Shown here: piece after piece, positions 30,157 through 38,828 of the stretch
How the letters are laid out: each line of letters starts with the position of its first letter
How positions within the stretch are numbered: position 1 is the stretch's first letter
Assembly: GCF_015864945.1 (NCBI RefSeq)
Contig: NZ_JADYWF010000001.1
Location: 682,378 to 746,377, forward strand
Length of the DNA: 64,000 nt
Source of the DNA: Salinibacterium sp. NG253
GTDB lineage: Bacteria > Actinomycetota > Actinomycetes > Actinomycetales > Microbacteriaceae
Reading direction: 5' to 3'
Program-made: the position numbers and the translations under genes
Notes under the pieces: generated by a model
Database searches by the model: none
What the model was told of the DNA's origin: nothing
The model's input: the letters and a program-made list of their open reading frames with translations, nothing else

Positions 30157-30452
30157 AATCTGATCTTCCAGCAGTGCTGATGCCAGTGGCGGCGCGCGGC
30201 GAGGTCGTCTGCCGATCCCATGATGCCGTCAGCGCGCCACGTGACGGTGTGCGCAGTGCCCGAAGTGATCGTTTGCGAGCATCCTGGGCAGGTGTAGTTC
30301 TTGACGGCGTTAGCGGGCGATACAGGCTGAACGTTCCACTCGCCGTCACGCTTCACTTCGGTGCGGCGCGAGCCAAACAGTGTCTGCCTGAGGTCGCCAT
30401 TGTCGTCATCGTCGGGGCGACGCCGCCCGCGGGGGCGATTAGAACGAGGCAT
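30153..30452 (-). CDS. small zinc-ribbon-like conserved protein
   Basis: 99 residues, arginine-rich at the N-terminus (PRSNRPRGRRRPDDDDNGD), then a CPGC knuckle (NYTCPGCSQTITSGTAHTV) and a RRHWHQHCWKIRL tail. CPGC plus the distal His/Cys could bind zinc. Proteins like this are common in actinobacteria and sometimes carry the uninformative name ATP/GTP-binding protein; I see no P-loop. It is translationally coupled to the downstream hydrolase. Confidence 0.75.
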   Translation of the reverse strand: MPRSNRPRGRRRPDDDDNGDLRQTLFGSRRTEVKRDGEWNVQPVSPANAVKNYTCPGCSQTITSGTAHTVTWRADGIMGSADDLAARRHWHQHCWKIRL

Positions 30453-30483
30453 AGCTCAAGCTTATGCGGAGATGCGAGGCGGT

Positions 30484-31131
30484 CTAGTACCAGCCATTGG
30501 ACTCTGAATAAGCCCACGCGCCACACGGGGTTCCGTAACGGCCCTCGATGTAACTCAAGCCCCAGGCAATCTGAGTTGCCGGGTTTGTAGCCCAGTCGGC
30601 ACCGGCAGTAGCCATCTTGCTGCCGGGAAGCGCCTGCGGGATGCCATAGGCACCACTAGAGGCATTCTGCGCGTACACATTCCAGCCGGATTCGCGGTTC
30701 CACAGGCTGACGAGGCAGTTGTACTCCCCCGAGCCCAAACCACGGGCTGTCAGCATGGACAAGGCAACAGCCTGCGCGGTACCTGGGTCAGGCGTTCCCA
30801 CCGCCGGTGCTGCGGGAGCGGCGACCACGACAGGCTCAACGACGAGTTCCTTGATCGTGAGTTTGTCGCGCTCGACTTCATTAACGAAACCTTCGGCAAC
30901 CGTGATCGACTGCACTTCTGCGCGCTGCACGGTGCTCAGCGGAACCTGCGCCGCCGAGACGGTACTGGCGGGAGTAGGCACAGCCATCATGAGCGTGGCG
31001 ATGAAGCCCAAGCTCACGGTAGAAGCAAAAATAGGCAGGCTCCAGGAGACACGGGTGTGGCGCCCAGAAAGATCCGCGCCCTGACTCTTGGCCTGAGCGC
31101 GGAGGATTGCCGCATGAGATTTAATAAACAA
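30484..31131 (-). CDS. lytic transglycosylase-like cell-wall protein
   Basis: 215 residues: a basic N-terminus, a membrane anchor or signal (LPIFASTVSLGFIATLMMAV), a Val/Pro/Ala-rich spacer, and a C-terminal lysozyme-like domain of about 95 residues. The domain has the catalytic glutamate in SLWNRESGWNVYAQNASSG, followed by AYGIPQALPGSKMA and WGLSYIEGRYGTPCGAW. It should cleave peptidoglycan glycan strands at the cell surface. A pair of cysteines (YNCLV and TPCGA) may form a disulfide. It follows the DivIVA gene, 43 bases downstream. Confidence 0.85.
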   Translation of the reverse strand: MFIKSHAAILRAQAKSQGADLSGRHTRVSWSLPIFASTVSLGFIATLMMAVPTPASTVSAAQVPLSTVQRAEVQSITVAEGFVNEVERDKLTIKELVVEPVVVAAPAAPAVGTPDPGTAQAVALSMLTARGLGSGEYNCLVSLWNRESGWNVYAQNASSGAYGIPQALPGSKMATAGADWATNPATQIAWGLSYIEGRYGTPCGAWAYSESNGWY

Positions 31132-31174
31132 AGTAAACCGATGCTAACGGACAGACCTGAAAAAACAGAGGGAA

Positions 31175-31726
31175 TTATCGAACGGCAAGCATGACGTCGA
31201 TAACAGAGTCGATCAAGTAGTCGACCTGTGCTTCGCGGTAGCCGCCCTTGGCGCTTCGGAATGCCGCCGTGCGCACGCGATCGATCGTGAGCGGGGCACC
31301 GTGCTGGAAGTAGTCCGCAAGCTCTTGGGCGAAGGCATCCACATCTTTGATCGAGTAGCCGATCGTGAACGAACTTGTGCGGGCAAACTTCTTGCCATCC
31401 CGTCGGGCAAGACGATTAAGAATCTCTTGGGCCTCAGAGCGAGCCTTGGCGTACCAGGCGGTCTCCCCCAGCTCTGAAATCGCACGGTCACGCTCGCGCG
31501 CGGCGAAAGCGTCTTCTAGGCGCTCCAACGCGGAGTCAACGTGTACCGGCGAATATCCACCCTTTTGCATCGCAAAAGCTAGCTTGCGGATGGTGCGAGA
31601 CGACACGACAGACGAGTCACCGCGATCGGCGGTGTAGGCACGACGCGCCTCCTCGAGGAAGTCCTCGACCTGGTCGACGTTGTACCCGAGCTTTGACTTT
31701 CGGCTACGAGGAAATGTGGTGCTCAC
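31175..31726 (-). CDS. DivIVA-domain protein
   Basis: 183 residues with two DivIVA-like segments: KLGYNVDQVEDFLEEARRAY near the start, and FTIGYSIKDVDAFAQELADY in the second half, each with the G-Y-x-x-x-x-V-D pattern. A further RSAKGGYREAQVDYLIDSV repeats the theme. DivIVA proteins recognise curved membranes and recruit division or polar-growth factors. In many Microbacteriaceae a gene of this kind follows cdsA, as here (14-base gap). It is distinct from the main DivIVA/Wag31, which would be near ftsZ. Confidence 0.85.
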   Translation of the reverse strand: MSTTFPRSRKSKLGYNVDQVEDFLEEARRAYTADRGDSSVVSSRTIRKLAFAMQKGGYSPVHVDSALERLEDAFAARERDRAISELGETAWYAKARSEAQEILNRLARRDGKKFARTSSFTIGYSIKDVDAFAQELADYFQHGAPLTIDRVRTAAFRSAKGGYREAQVDYLIDSVIDVMLAVR

Positions 31727-31740
31727 GGTTCTATTGTGCC

Positions 31741-32619
31741 TTACGAGAAGATAAGAAAGAGTGCATAGCCCGCCGCGGCGGACAAAAGCGACGAATCTAC
31801 ACGATCCAAGAAGCCGCCGTGGCCCGGAAGCCAGGTACTAATGTCTTTGATCCCGAGGTCACGCTTGATGAGTGACTCCGCAAGATCTCCCATGGTGGCG
31901 GTACCCAAGATAACGAGACCAAAGATGAGTCCAACCCACCAAGGCTGATCGATCATGAAGAGGGCAAGCAGGATGCCTGCGGTGATCGCCGCAAGCGCTG
32001 CTCCGGCAAACCCTTCCCAGGTTTTTCCGGGGCTGATGGTGGGAGCCATCTTATGTTTGCCAAACGAAAGCCCGCTCGCATACGCCCCGATGTCACTGAC
32101 AACAACAACGATCAACATTGCAAGCGTCCACCACTGACCGCCGTCTTGAGCAGTGAGCAGCACCGTGAAGCTTGCCAAGAACGCGACGTACAACATCACG
32201 AAGACACCGGCGCCAAGGTCGCGCATGATCGACCGCACCGAGCCACGGTGACTCGGCATCACGACTACTTCAACGAGTCGCCACAGCCACACGAACACAA
32301 TGCCACCGAGCGTGACAAACCACTGGCCTTCAGCCTGCCAATAGAACGACGCCGGAACAACCGCGACTGCCGCGATAACAGCCGCCACTCGCGGAATCTT
32401 GAGACCCGCAAAACGAAGCGCACTGGCGAGCTCAAATGCCGTGAAGGCAACCAGCACGCCGGCAAAGAGCATGTACAGCTCTTTGACAAAGATCAGGCTG
32501 AACAACAACGCAAGACCAAGACCCAGCCCCACAGTGAGAGCCATCGCCAAAGGACGCCCCGTGCGGGCGTTAATCTTGTCGTTTGTAGCTCTAACGTGAG
32601 CTTCGAATTCGGAGACCAT
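31741..32619 (-). CDS. cdsA: phosphatidate cytidylyltransferase
   Basis: 292 residues, multi-pass membrane enzyme forming CDP-diacylglycerol from phosphatidic acid and CTP. The C-terminal signature is clear: TMGDLAESLIKRDLGIKDI followed by the PGHGGFLDRVDSSLLSA block (metal-binding aspartates), with KTWEGFAGA upstream. Its start shares one base with the frr stop, in the order frr-cdsA usual in bacteria. Confidence 0.96.
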   Translation of the reverse strand: MVSEFEAHVRATNDKINARTGRPLAMALTVGLGLGLALLFSLIFVKELYMLFAGVLVAFTAFELASALRFAGLKIPRVAAVIAAVAVVPASFYWQAEGQWFVTLGGIVFVWLWRLVEVVVMPSHRGSVRSIMRDLGAGVFVMLYVAFLASFTVLLTAQDGGQWWTLAMLIVVVVSDIGAYASGLSFGKHKMAPTISPGKTWEGFAGAALAAITAGILLALFMIDQPWWVGLIFGLVILGTATMGDLAESLIKRDLGIKDISTWLPGHGGFLDRVDSSLLSAAAGYALFLIFS

Positions 32620-33170
32620 TAGACCTCGAGTAGTTCAGCTTCTTTACGCTTGAGGGCGTCGTCGATTGTGTCGACGTGAGCCTTCGTGCTCGCTTCTAGT
32701 TCTTTCTCAGCGCGCGCGACCTCATCTTCGCCGACCTCAGTAAGTGCTTCAAGGTCGTCTTTCGCCTTACGGCGCACGTTGCGAAGCGAGACACGAGCCT
32801 GCTCAGCCTTGTCGCGCACAACCTTGACGAACTCCTTGCGGCGTTCTTCGGTAAGTTCCGGCAGCGTGGCACGGATGACATTGCCATCGTTGCCGACGCT
32901 GGCACCGAGGTGGTGAGCGCCTGCGATTGCCTTCTCAATGTCTTTGAGCGCGGACTTGTCGAACGGGGTGATCAAGAGAGTACGAGCCTCTTGGTTCACC
33001 ATGGACGCAAGCTGCTGCAACGGTGTGGGGGTTCCGTAGTAGTCCACAAGGACCTTCTGGAACAACGCCGGGTTAGCGCGGCCGGTACGAACCGTGCCGA
33101 AGTCATCTTTGGCAGCTTCTACTGCCTTGTTCATCTTTTCGCTAGCCTCGGCTAGAACATCACTGATCAC
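32619..33170 (-). CDS. frr: ribosome recycling factor
   Basis: 183 residues (family usual length 185). GTG 33170 gives [20 protein letters not shown], the normal N-terminus, with AGAGGAG about eight bases upstream. Motifs: [20 protein letters not shown] and [20 protein letters not shown]. It dissociates post-termination ribosomes together with EF-G. It lies between pyrH (108-base gap) and cdsA (one-base overlap). Confidence 0.97.
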   Translation of the reverse strand: MISDVLAEASEKMNKAVEAAKDDFGTVRTGRANPALFQKVLVDYYGTPTPLQQLASMVNQEARTLLITPFDKSALKDIEKAIAGAHHLGASVGNDGNVIRATLPELTEERRKEFVKVVRDKAEQARVSLRNVRRKAKDDLEALTEVGEDEVARAEKELEASTKAHVDTIDDALKRKEAELLEV

Positions 33171-33278
33171 GGGGGCACTCCTCTGGGTCTCACCCGAGTT
33201 TAGCGTGCAGAGGCATGAACAACTGCGGTGCGGCACTCGGAAATCGTTTGGGTGGGGCGGGAATTGGTGCGCTGAGCG

Positions 33279-33992
33279 CTATCCGTGCACGCGAGTGCCG
33301 ATTTGCTCTCCCACGATGGCGCGCGTGAGGTTTCCTGCTGGCTCCATGCCGAACACGAGCATCGGCATCGCATTGTCCATGCACAGGCTAAACGCGGTCG
33401 AATCGACGACCTTGAGGCCCTGCACGAGCGCATCCTGAAAGCTGATTGATTCAAGCTTGCGTGCATCCGGATTGCTGCGGGGGTCAGCGTCGTACACGCC
33501 GTCAACACCGTTCTTAGCAACGAGCACTTCTTCGGCGCCGATCTCGAGGGCACGCTGAGCTGCAACGGTGTCGGTGGAGAAGTACGGCAAGCCTGCACCG
33601 GCACCGAAGATAACAACTCGCCCCTTCTCGAGATGACGTTCAGCGCGCAACGGAATATAGGGTTCTGCGACCTGCGTCATAGCGATAGCGGACTGCACGC
33701 GCGTAGCCGTACCGGCCTGCTCGAGGAAGTCTTGAAGGGCAAGGGCATTCATGACGGTGCCCAACATGCCCATGTAGTCGGCGCGGCCACGATCCATTCC
33801 ACGCTGGCTGAGCTCAGCACCGCGGAAGAAGTTGCCGCCACCAACGACGATAGCGATCTCCACGTCAGCCGCAGCTGCAGCAATTTCTTTAGCGAGGGCC
33901 GAGACAACGTCGGGGTTAACGCCCAACTGCCCACCACCGAATGCTTCTCCCGACAGTTTTAGCAGCACTCGGCGTTTGCGTTGAATTGTCAT
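33279..33992 (-). CDS. pyrH: UMP kinase
   Basis: 237 residues, hexameric bacterial UMP kinase of the amino acid kinase family; makes UDP from UMP and ATP. Motifs: [13 protein letters not shown] at the N-terminus, [30 protein letters not shown], the [20 protein letters not shown] signature and [13 protein letters not shown]. It is preceded by the tsf terminator, so it probably has its own promoter in the 167 bases upstream. Confidence 0.97.
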   Translation of the reverse strand: MTIQRKRRVLLKLSGEAFGGGQLGVNPDVVSALAKEIAAAAADVEIAIVVGGGNFFRGAELSQRGMDRGRADYMGMLGTVMNALALQDFLEQAGTATRVQSAIAMTQVAEPYIPLRAERHLEKGRVVIFGAGAGLPYFSTDTVAAQRALEIGAEEVLVAKNGVDGVYDADPRSNPDARKLESISFQDALVQGLKVVDSTAFSLCMDNAMPMLVFGMEPAGNLTRAIVGEQIGTRVHG

Positions 33993-34115
33993 CGTCTTCT
34001 TTCCCTAGCGGTTCTCTATTACAGGGTATTGCGTTGTGGAGAGTTCAGCACGGGCGCACAGCACATTCGCCGCAATGACCGTGCCGGGCCGGCTGATCCG
34101 CGGCGGCACACAACA

Positions 34116-34145
34116 AAGGCCCGAGGCAATAGAGCCTCGGGCCTT
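34116..34145 (-). terminator. terminator after tsf
   Basis: A perfect 12-base-pair hairpin, AAGGCCCGAGGC at 34116-34127 and GCCTCGGGCCTT at 34134-34145, with loop AATAGA. It starts 14 bases after the tsf stop in the reading direction. The following minus-strand sequence is TGTTGTGTG, a weak T run, so termination may be partial. Confidence 0.8.
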
Positions 34146-34159
34146 CATCGATATGCGTG

Positions 34160-34987
34160 TTAGGCGCCTACCTTGAAGCGTGCAAAACCAGTGATGGTGA
34201 TGCCCGCGTCAGCGGCAACCTTGGCGACCGAAACCTTGTTGTCACGAGCGTAGTCCTGGTCAAGCAGGGCAACCTGCTTGAAGAACGCGCCGAGACGGCC
34301 TTCAACGATCTTGGGGAGAGCAGCGTCAGGCTTGCCCTCTCCGCGACTGATCTCTTCAACGATACGACGCTCATTCTCGACATCATCTGCCGGAACGTCT
34401 TCACGCGAAAGGTAGGTCGGAGCAGCGAACGAGATGTGCTGCGCGATTCCGCGAGCGGTCTCTGCATCGTCACCCGTGTATGCGACAACAACGCCGACCT
34501 GCGGAGGCAGGTCCTTGTTGGTGCGGTGCATGTAGACCTCGAACGAGTCACCCTCGACCTTGGTCAGGCGACGCAGTTCGAACTTCTCACCGAGAATCGC
34601 AGCCTCATCGTTGATGAGCTGTTCGACAGTCGACGACCCGGCGGGGGCCGCGAGGCCCTCTTCCACGGTCGACGCGCCGGACTCAGCAACTGCGGTAGCA
34701 ACGGCCTCGCCGAGAGCAACAAACTTGTCACCCTTTGCAACGAAGTCGGTCTCGCAGGCGAGCTCGATGATGGTGGTTGCTCCGCCAGCGGTCTTCGCGG
34801 CGATGAGGCCTTCGCTAGTGGAACGGTCAGAACGCTTTGCGTTGCTCTTGGCACCGCGCAGACGCAGGAGCTCGGTGGCCTTTTCGAGGTCACCGCCCGC
34901 CTCAACGAGAGCGTTCTTGGTTTCAACCATGCCGGTGCCGAGGCGCTCGCGCAGGGTCTTGAGGTCTTCGAGGCTGAAGTCTGCCAT
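34160..34987 (-). CDS. tsf: elongation factor Ts
   Basis: 275 residues. Exchanges GDP for GTP on EF-Tu. Motifs: the N-terminal UBA-like part FSLEDLKTLRERLGTGMVET, KNALVEAGGDLEKATELLR, and IIELACETDFVAKGDKF with the TDFV element that contacts EF-Tu. It is 11 bases downstream of rpsB, the classic rpsB-tsf operon, and is followed by a hairpin terminator. Confidence 0.97.
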   Translation of the reverse strand: MADFSLEDLKTLRERLGTGMVETKNALVEAGGDLEKATELLRLRGAKSNAKRSDRSTSEGLIAAKTAGGATTIIELACETDFVAKGDKFVALGEAVATAVAESGASTVEEGLAAPAGSSTVEQLINDEAAILGEKFELRRLTKVEGDSFEVYMHRTNKDLPPQVGVVVAYTGDDAETARGIAQHISFAAPTYLSREDVPADDVENERRIVEEISRGEGKPDAALPKIVEGRLGAFFKQVALLDQDYARDNKVSVAKVAADAGITITGFARFKVGA

Positions 34988-34998
34988 TGTTCGAATCC

Positions 34999-35961
34999 TT
35001 ACTTCTTGTCGTCAGCTGCGTCTGCAGCCTTCGCGGGGGTCTTCTTTGCTGCGGGCTTAGCTGCGGCCTTCTCAGCCTTTGCCTCTGCCTTGGCGGGCTC
35101 TTCAGCCTTAGCTTCTTCAGCCTTAGCTTCTTCAGCCTTGGGCTCTTCAGCCTTAGCTTCTTCAGCCTTGGGCTCTTCGGTCTTAGCTGCAGCGGCATCC
35201 GCGTCAGCCTGGCCGAGAAGCTCAGCTTCCCATGCAGCCATGGGCTCTACTTCTTTGCCCTCTTCTGGCTTCTGGTGACGCTGAATAAGGCCCTCAGCAG
35301 CAGCGTCAGCAACGATGCGCGTGAGGAGACCAACCGAGCGGATGGCGTCGTCGTTACCCGGGATCGGGTACGCAACGTCGTCGGGGTCGCAGTTGGTGTC
35401 GAGGATGGCGATGACGGGGATACCAAGCTTGTGAGCCTCGTCAATGGCGAGGTGCTCCTTCTTGGTGTCAACGATCCAGATGGCCGAAGGGGTCTTCGTG
35501 AGGTTACGGATACCGCCGAGGCTCTTCTGCAGTTTCACAAGCTCGCGCTTCTGAATGAGCAGTTCCTTCTTGGTGAAACCACGTGTGGTGTCATCGAAGT
35601 CAACCTCTTCGAGTTCCTTCATGCGTGCAAGACGCTTGGAAACCGTCTGGAAGTTGGTGAGGAGTCCACCGAGCCAGCGCTGGTTGACGTAGGGCTGGCC
35701 TACGCGCAGTGCCTGCTCAGCGATCGTTCCCTGCGCCTGCTTCTTGGTACCGACGAAGAGGATGGTTCCGCCGTGGGCGACCGTCTCCTTGACGTAGTCA
35801 TAGACAGCGTCGATGTAACCAAGCGACTGCTGCAAGTCGATGATGTGGCTGCCCGAGCGCTCGGTCAGAATAAAGCGCTTCATTTTCGGGTTCCAACGAC
35901 GAGTCTGGTGTCCGAAGTGTACGCCGCTGTCGAGCAGCTGGCGGATGGTTACGACGGCCAT
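34999..35961 (-). CDS. rpsB: 30S ribosomal protein S2
   Basis: 320 residues from ATG 35961, with AAAAGGAG nine bases upstream. Typical S2: [52 protein letters not shown], and the [20 protein letters not shown] signature. The core ends near residue 250; an extra tail of about 70 residues consists of Ala/Lys/Glu repeats ([10 protein letters not shown]). Many actinobacteria have extended S2 tails, but the length is large compared with about 240 residues in E. coli. Operon rpsB-tsf. Confidence 0.97.
   Translation of the reverse strand: MAVVTIRQLLDSGVHFGHQTRRWNPKMKRFILTERSGSHIIDLQQSLGYIDAVYDYVKETVAHGGTILFVGTKKQAQGTIAEQALRVGQPYVNQRWLGGLLTNFQTVSKRLARMKELEEVDFDDTTRGFTKKELLIQKRELVKLQKSLGGIRNLTKTPSAIWIVDTKKEHLAIDEAHKLGIPVIAILDTNCDPDDVAYPIPGNDDAIRSVGLLTRIVADAAAEGLIQRHQKPEEGKEVEPMAAWEAELLGQADADAAAAKTEEPKAEEAKAEEPKAEEAKAEEAKAEEPAKAEAKAEKAAAKPAAKKTPAKAADAADDKK
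35097..35186. repeat. 15-base tandem repeat in the rpsB tail
   Basis: Six 15-base units of the form (g/c)(c/t)tcttcagcctt(a/g)g, encoding alternating AKAEE and PKAEE pentapeptides on the minus strand. Units 1-5 differ at a few positions only; unit 6 has cgg-tc in place of cag-cc. The repeats are in frame, so slippage would change tail length by five residues. Confidence 0.85.
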
Positions 35962-36282
35962 GGCCGTTCTCCTTTTCTGGCTCACTGGCGCGCGTGGCGG
36001 CAATGGCCTTCTCAGTTAATACTCGCGACCGGTTGGCGCGAATCCTAGTGCCCGGGCATACCTCCGCCCCCAGCGCAATGGTGCACGAGAGGGGACTGAG
36101 TGGAGATAGCGGCCGTGTGTTGCGGTAGTTGTACTGCAACGGGGCACGCGTAGTCACCGCGAATACACGCGGTGCTGCCAAAATCATACCATCGCTCCCC
36201 CACAACAGCATCACAGGGAACAGGTTTCCCCTGATGTCTATTTCGGCCGCTATAAGGAAGGTCAGACGAGCACGCTGAATGG
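35962..36282. promoter_or_regulatory. rpsB leader and divergent promoter region
   Basis: 321 bases between rpsB and the M23 gene. On the minus strand a -10-like TATGAT lies at 36188-36183, followed by a hairpin with a 7-base-pair perfect stem (CACCGCG 36155-36161, CGCGGTG 36168-36174, loop AATACA). The predicted rpsB leader is therefore about 210 bases and begins with this stem-loop. Autoregulatory leaders are known for rpsB in some bacteria; I cannot match this one to them. On the plus strand TATAAG at 36251-36256 is a possible -10 for the M23 gene. Confidence 0.5.
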
Positions 36283-36774
36283 ATGTTTCGAACCCCTGCA
36301 TCCATGATTCTCGCGCTCCTCGTGGTGGCGGTCACCGGCGCGAGCGCACACGCGACTACGACCACCGAGTGGGATTGGCCAGTAGAGGCACCGCATCCGA
36401 TCATCCGCCCCTATATCGCACCGGACACGGCGTATTCGGCGGGGCACCGTGGCATCGACATTGGCGCTGGCACCACGACTGAGGTGCGAGCTCCCGCCGC
36501 AGGAGCCGTGCACTTCGCCGGTGTCGTGGTGGATCGCCCGGTGTTGTCACTGCGACACCCTGGCGGACTCATCACAAGCTACGAGCCCGTCACCACCACG
36601 CTTGCCCGCGGTGACTCCGTGCAGCAAGGAGACGTGATTGGCGAGCTGCAGCCCGGACACTGTTCGGTCGCGTGCATCCACTTTGGCGTGCGGCTCGATG
36701 GCGAGTACGTGTCGCCGCTGAATTACCTCGGAGCGATACCGCGGGCGATACTGCTGCCCACACGAAAGCCCTAG
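36283..36774 (+). CDS. M23 family metallopeptidase
   Basis: 163 residues: signal peptide (ILALLVVAVTGASAHA) then a LytM-type domain. Metal ligands are visible in the S-A-G-H-R-G-I-D-I-G motif (His and Asp, near residue 55) and in CIHFGVRLDGEY (H-x-G-type end motif). Such enzymes cut peptidoglycan cross-links outside the cell. A gene of this kind is a usual neighbour of rpsB in actinobacteria. Its stop overlaps the convergent IclR gene by 4 bases, which marks the sharp left edge of the vitamin B6 locus. Confidence 0.88.
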   Translation: MFRTPASMILALLVVAVTGASAHATTTTEWDWPVEAPHPIIRPYIAPDTAYSAGHRGIDIGAGTTTEVRAPAAGAVHFAGVVVDRPVLSLRHPGGLITSYEPVTTTLARGDSVQQGDVIGELQPGHCSVACIHFGVRLDGEYVSPLNYLGAIPRAILLPTRKP

Positions 36775-37583
36775 GACTGATAGGCGATCGCGTCTTCCAA
36801 TTCCTTTGCACTGGCCTGGACAGCTTCCGCAATTTCTGTTCGATGCTCGGCGGACAACCTGTAGGCAGGCGCCACCACGCTGATCGCGCCGACTGCTGTT
36901 CCTGTGACGTGAACAGTGGCAGCGCTCGCCCACACTCCCTGGTCGACCTCTGCTGAGCTCTCTGCGTAGCCGACTGCTCGGATGCGGTCCAAATCAGAGA
37001 TGAGCTTCGCCTGAGCCTCAGTCGAGAAAATCGATCCCAATCGCTGAAAGTAGCCGGAAAGCTTCGCGGGTGACAGCTCGCTCAGCAATAGTTTGGGCGC
37101 GGCACCGAGATGCAACGGCATCAGGTTTCCAGGCTGGAACGATATCGAAATCGCGTGCGCAGACTCCGCGATGGCAAGGCACACCGCCGAGTCGTTGACC
37201 CGCCGAACATACAACGCGGTCTCACCGGTCGACTGCATCAAACGATCCAGAATTGGCTGTGCCATGGTTCGGTAGTCAACAGATGCTTCTGCAGCTCTCG
37301 CCAGCCGGAACACCTGCGGCGACAGCACGAAACGCCCCTTTTCCCGCTCTTCGATGAGGTCTAGTTCACGAAGCAACGAGATGTAGCGATACGCACTCGG
37401 GACAGAAATATCGTGGTCCTCAAGAAGGTTATCGACTGTCAATTCGGGCGTGCGTTCGCTGAATTGAAGAAGAATTTGGAGAGCACGACGTGCACTATCC
37501 ACGCCCTTCGTGCGCTGTGGGTCTACGCTCACTTCGCCTCCGTTCTTTTCGAGTCCCGCCCCCGCCGCTGCCTTACTCGACAT
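36771..37583 (-). CDS. IclR-family regulator, candidate regulator of B6 catabolism
   Basis: About 270 residues. The N-terminal winged helix is clear (GVDSARRALQILLQFSER, then LLEDHDISVPSAYRYISLLR, and LDLIEEREKGRFVLSPQVF), followed by the IclR effector domain (RRVNDSAVCLAIAESAHAIS, MPLHLGAAPKLLLSEL, SSAEVDQGVWASAATV). IclR proteins sense small aromatic or carboxylic acids. ATG 37583 has no ribosome-binding site; GTG 37531, four bases after GGAGG, is a good alternative that removes 17 residues. It lies just downstream of the aminotransferase and importer genes and is the only DNA-binding protein in the locus. Target and ligand are inferred. Confidence 0.85.
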   Translation of the reverse strand: MSSKAAAGAGLEKNGGEVSVDPQRTKGVDSARRALQILLQFSERTPELTVDNLLEDHDISVPSAYRYISLLRELDLIEEREKGRFVLSPQVFRLARAAEASVDYRTMAQPILDRLMQSTGETALYVRRVNDSAVCLAIAESAHAISISFQPGNLMPLHLGAAPKLLLSELSPAKLSGYFQRLGSIFSTEAQAKLISDLDRIRAVGYAESSAEVDQGVWASAATVHVTGTAVGAISVVAPAYRLSAEHRTEIAEAVQASAKELEDAIAYQS

Positions 37584-37637
37584 GGGCGGTGGTCGACGTC
37601 GAATTCAATTCTGCACTACAGCGCCGCAGTAGCGACA

Positions 37638-38798
37638 TCATTTGCGCTGCGCGCTAAGAACAGAGAGAGCCGCTTCGATGCCCGCGCCGATGTTGACCGG
37701 CATGCCCAGATCGGCGAGCGTGCGACCAAGGGTAGCGAGTCCGATTATCGAATGCATCCCTCCCGCCGTCGGCCCCATGTGTGACAGACGCACGAGGTTG
37801 CCCGCACCTTGGCCGTGCGACAACATAACTCCATAGCGCTCACGGGCTAGGTCTCGAACGACAGCGTTGTCGAAATTGTCCGGAAGCCTGATCGATGTGA
37901 CACACGCCGACAAGATCTCCTCGCGAACAGCCCATAGCTCGAGCCCCATCGCTTGCGCACCGGCTCTTGTCACTTCAGCGGCGAGTTCGTGCCGTGCAAC
38001 CACAGCATCGATTCCTTCTTCGAGAGCCTGGTCGAGAGCTGCTTCAAGCCCTCCCATGTCGCTCACCGAGGGGGTATACGGAAAACGCCCTTCCCCTAGC
38101 CACTTTTCTTTCCAGTCAATGAGAGACAGGTACGAATCACGAGGAGCAGCGGGGTTCGCGTACATCACGTCCCAGGCCTTTTGGCTCACTGAAATCAATG
38201 CGACGCCGGGAGGACCTCCGAGGCACTTTTGAGCGCCGGCAACACAGACGTCGAGACCCCACTCATCTGTTTCCCACTGCATTCCGAGAACCCCGGATAC
38301 CGTGTCAATGTAGGTAAGAATTCCACGATCGCGACACAGCGGACCGATTTTCGCCACATCCGTCACGGTGCCCGATGGAGTCTCGGATGCGACCAAGCAC
38401 ACCATTTGGATCTCGGGGTGCTCATCGAGGTAGGCCTCGACTGCCGCCGGGGAGACTGCATCGTCGTACCCCACTTCGATCTCGTGCAGCACTGCACCAA
38501 AACCGGATACCCAGTAGCCGGTTCCCTTACCGAAGACACCTTGCACCAAGTTCAGTACGTGCATTCCGGGGGTGATGAGGGAGCGCAAGGCACCCTCGAG
38601 GCCGACGATGGCCTCCCCTTGCATCAGCACGATGTCATTGGTGGTCTTGAATATCTGGGCGACCTTGTCTTGAGTGCGTACGAACGCAGCTTTGAATTCG
38701 GGGTCGTAGTGATAGAGCATTGGCTGGCTGAGCCCAGCCAAAGTGCGGGCTGTTACCGAAACAGGCCCGGCAGAGAGAGTGAAATCGGGGAGTGCCAT
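37638..38798 (-). CDS. pyridoxamine-pyruvate aminotransferase
   Basis: Predicted to convert pyridoxamine plus pyruvate to pyridoxal plus alanine, without bound PLP as cofactor. 386 residues, fold type I, alanine-glyoxylate-aminotransferase-like. Strong local agreement with the M. loti enzyme as I remember it: FTLSAGPVSVTARTL, QGEAIVGLEGALRSLI (with a Glu at 62), GVFGKGTGYWVSGF, the lysine K191 in VAGAQKCLGGPPGVAL, APRDSYLSLIDWKEKW, FPYTPSVSDMGGLEAAL and LVRLSHMGPTAGGMHSI (Arg337). One point differs: SHGQG stands where I recall an Arg in the rhizobial enzyme. AAAGGA lies nine bases before the ATG. It follows the importer genes in one leftward unit. Confidence 0.83.
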   Translation of the reverse strand: MALPDFTLSAGPVSVTARTLAGLSQPMLYHYDPEFKAAFVRTQDKVAQIFKTTNDIVLMQGEAIVGLEGALRSLITPGMHVLNLVQGVFGKGTGYWVSGFGAVLHEIEVGYDDAVSPAAVEAYLDEHPEIQMVCLVASETPSGTVTDVAKIGPLCRDRGILTYIDTVSGVLGMQWETDEWGLDVCVAGAQKCLGGPPGVALISVSQKAWDVMYANPAAPRDSYLSLIDWKEKWLGEGRFPYTPSVSDMGGLEAALDQALEEGIDAVVARHELAAEVTRAGAQAMGLELWAVREEILSACVTSIRLPDNFDNAVVRDLARERYGVMLSHGQGAGNLVRLSHMGPTAGGMHSIIGLATLGRTLADLGMPVNIGAGIEAALSVLSAQRK

Positions 38799-38828
38799 CA
38801 GATGGTTCCTTTCAGGTTGACGATTGAT

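Noticed and set aside
35097-35186. Regular 15-base repeats that might suggest a CRISPR or VNTR element
   Set aside because: No spacers; the repeats are in frame and encode the S2 tail pentapeptides.
34157-36048. Two long plus-strand frames opposite tsf and rpsB
   Set aside because: Shadows of highly conserved ribosomal genes; translations are low-complexity Leu/Ser stretches.
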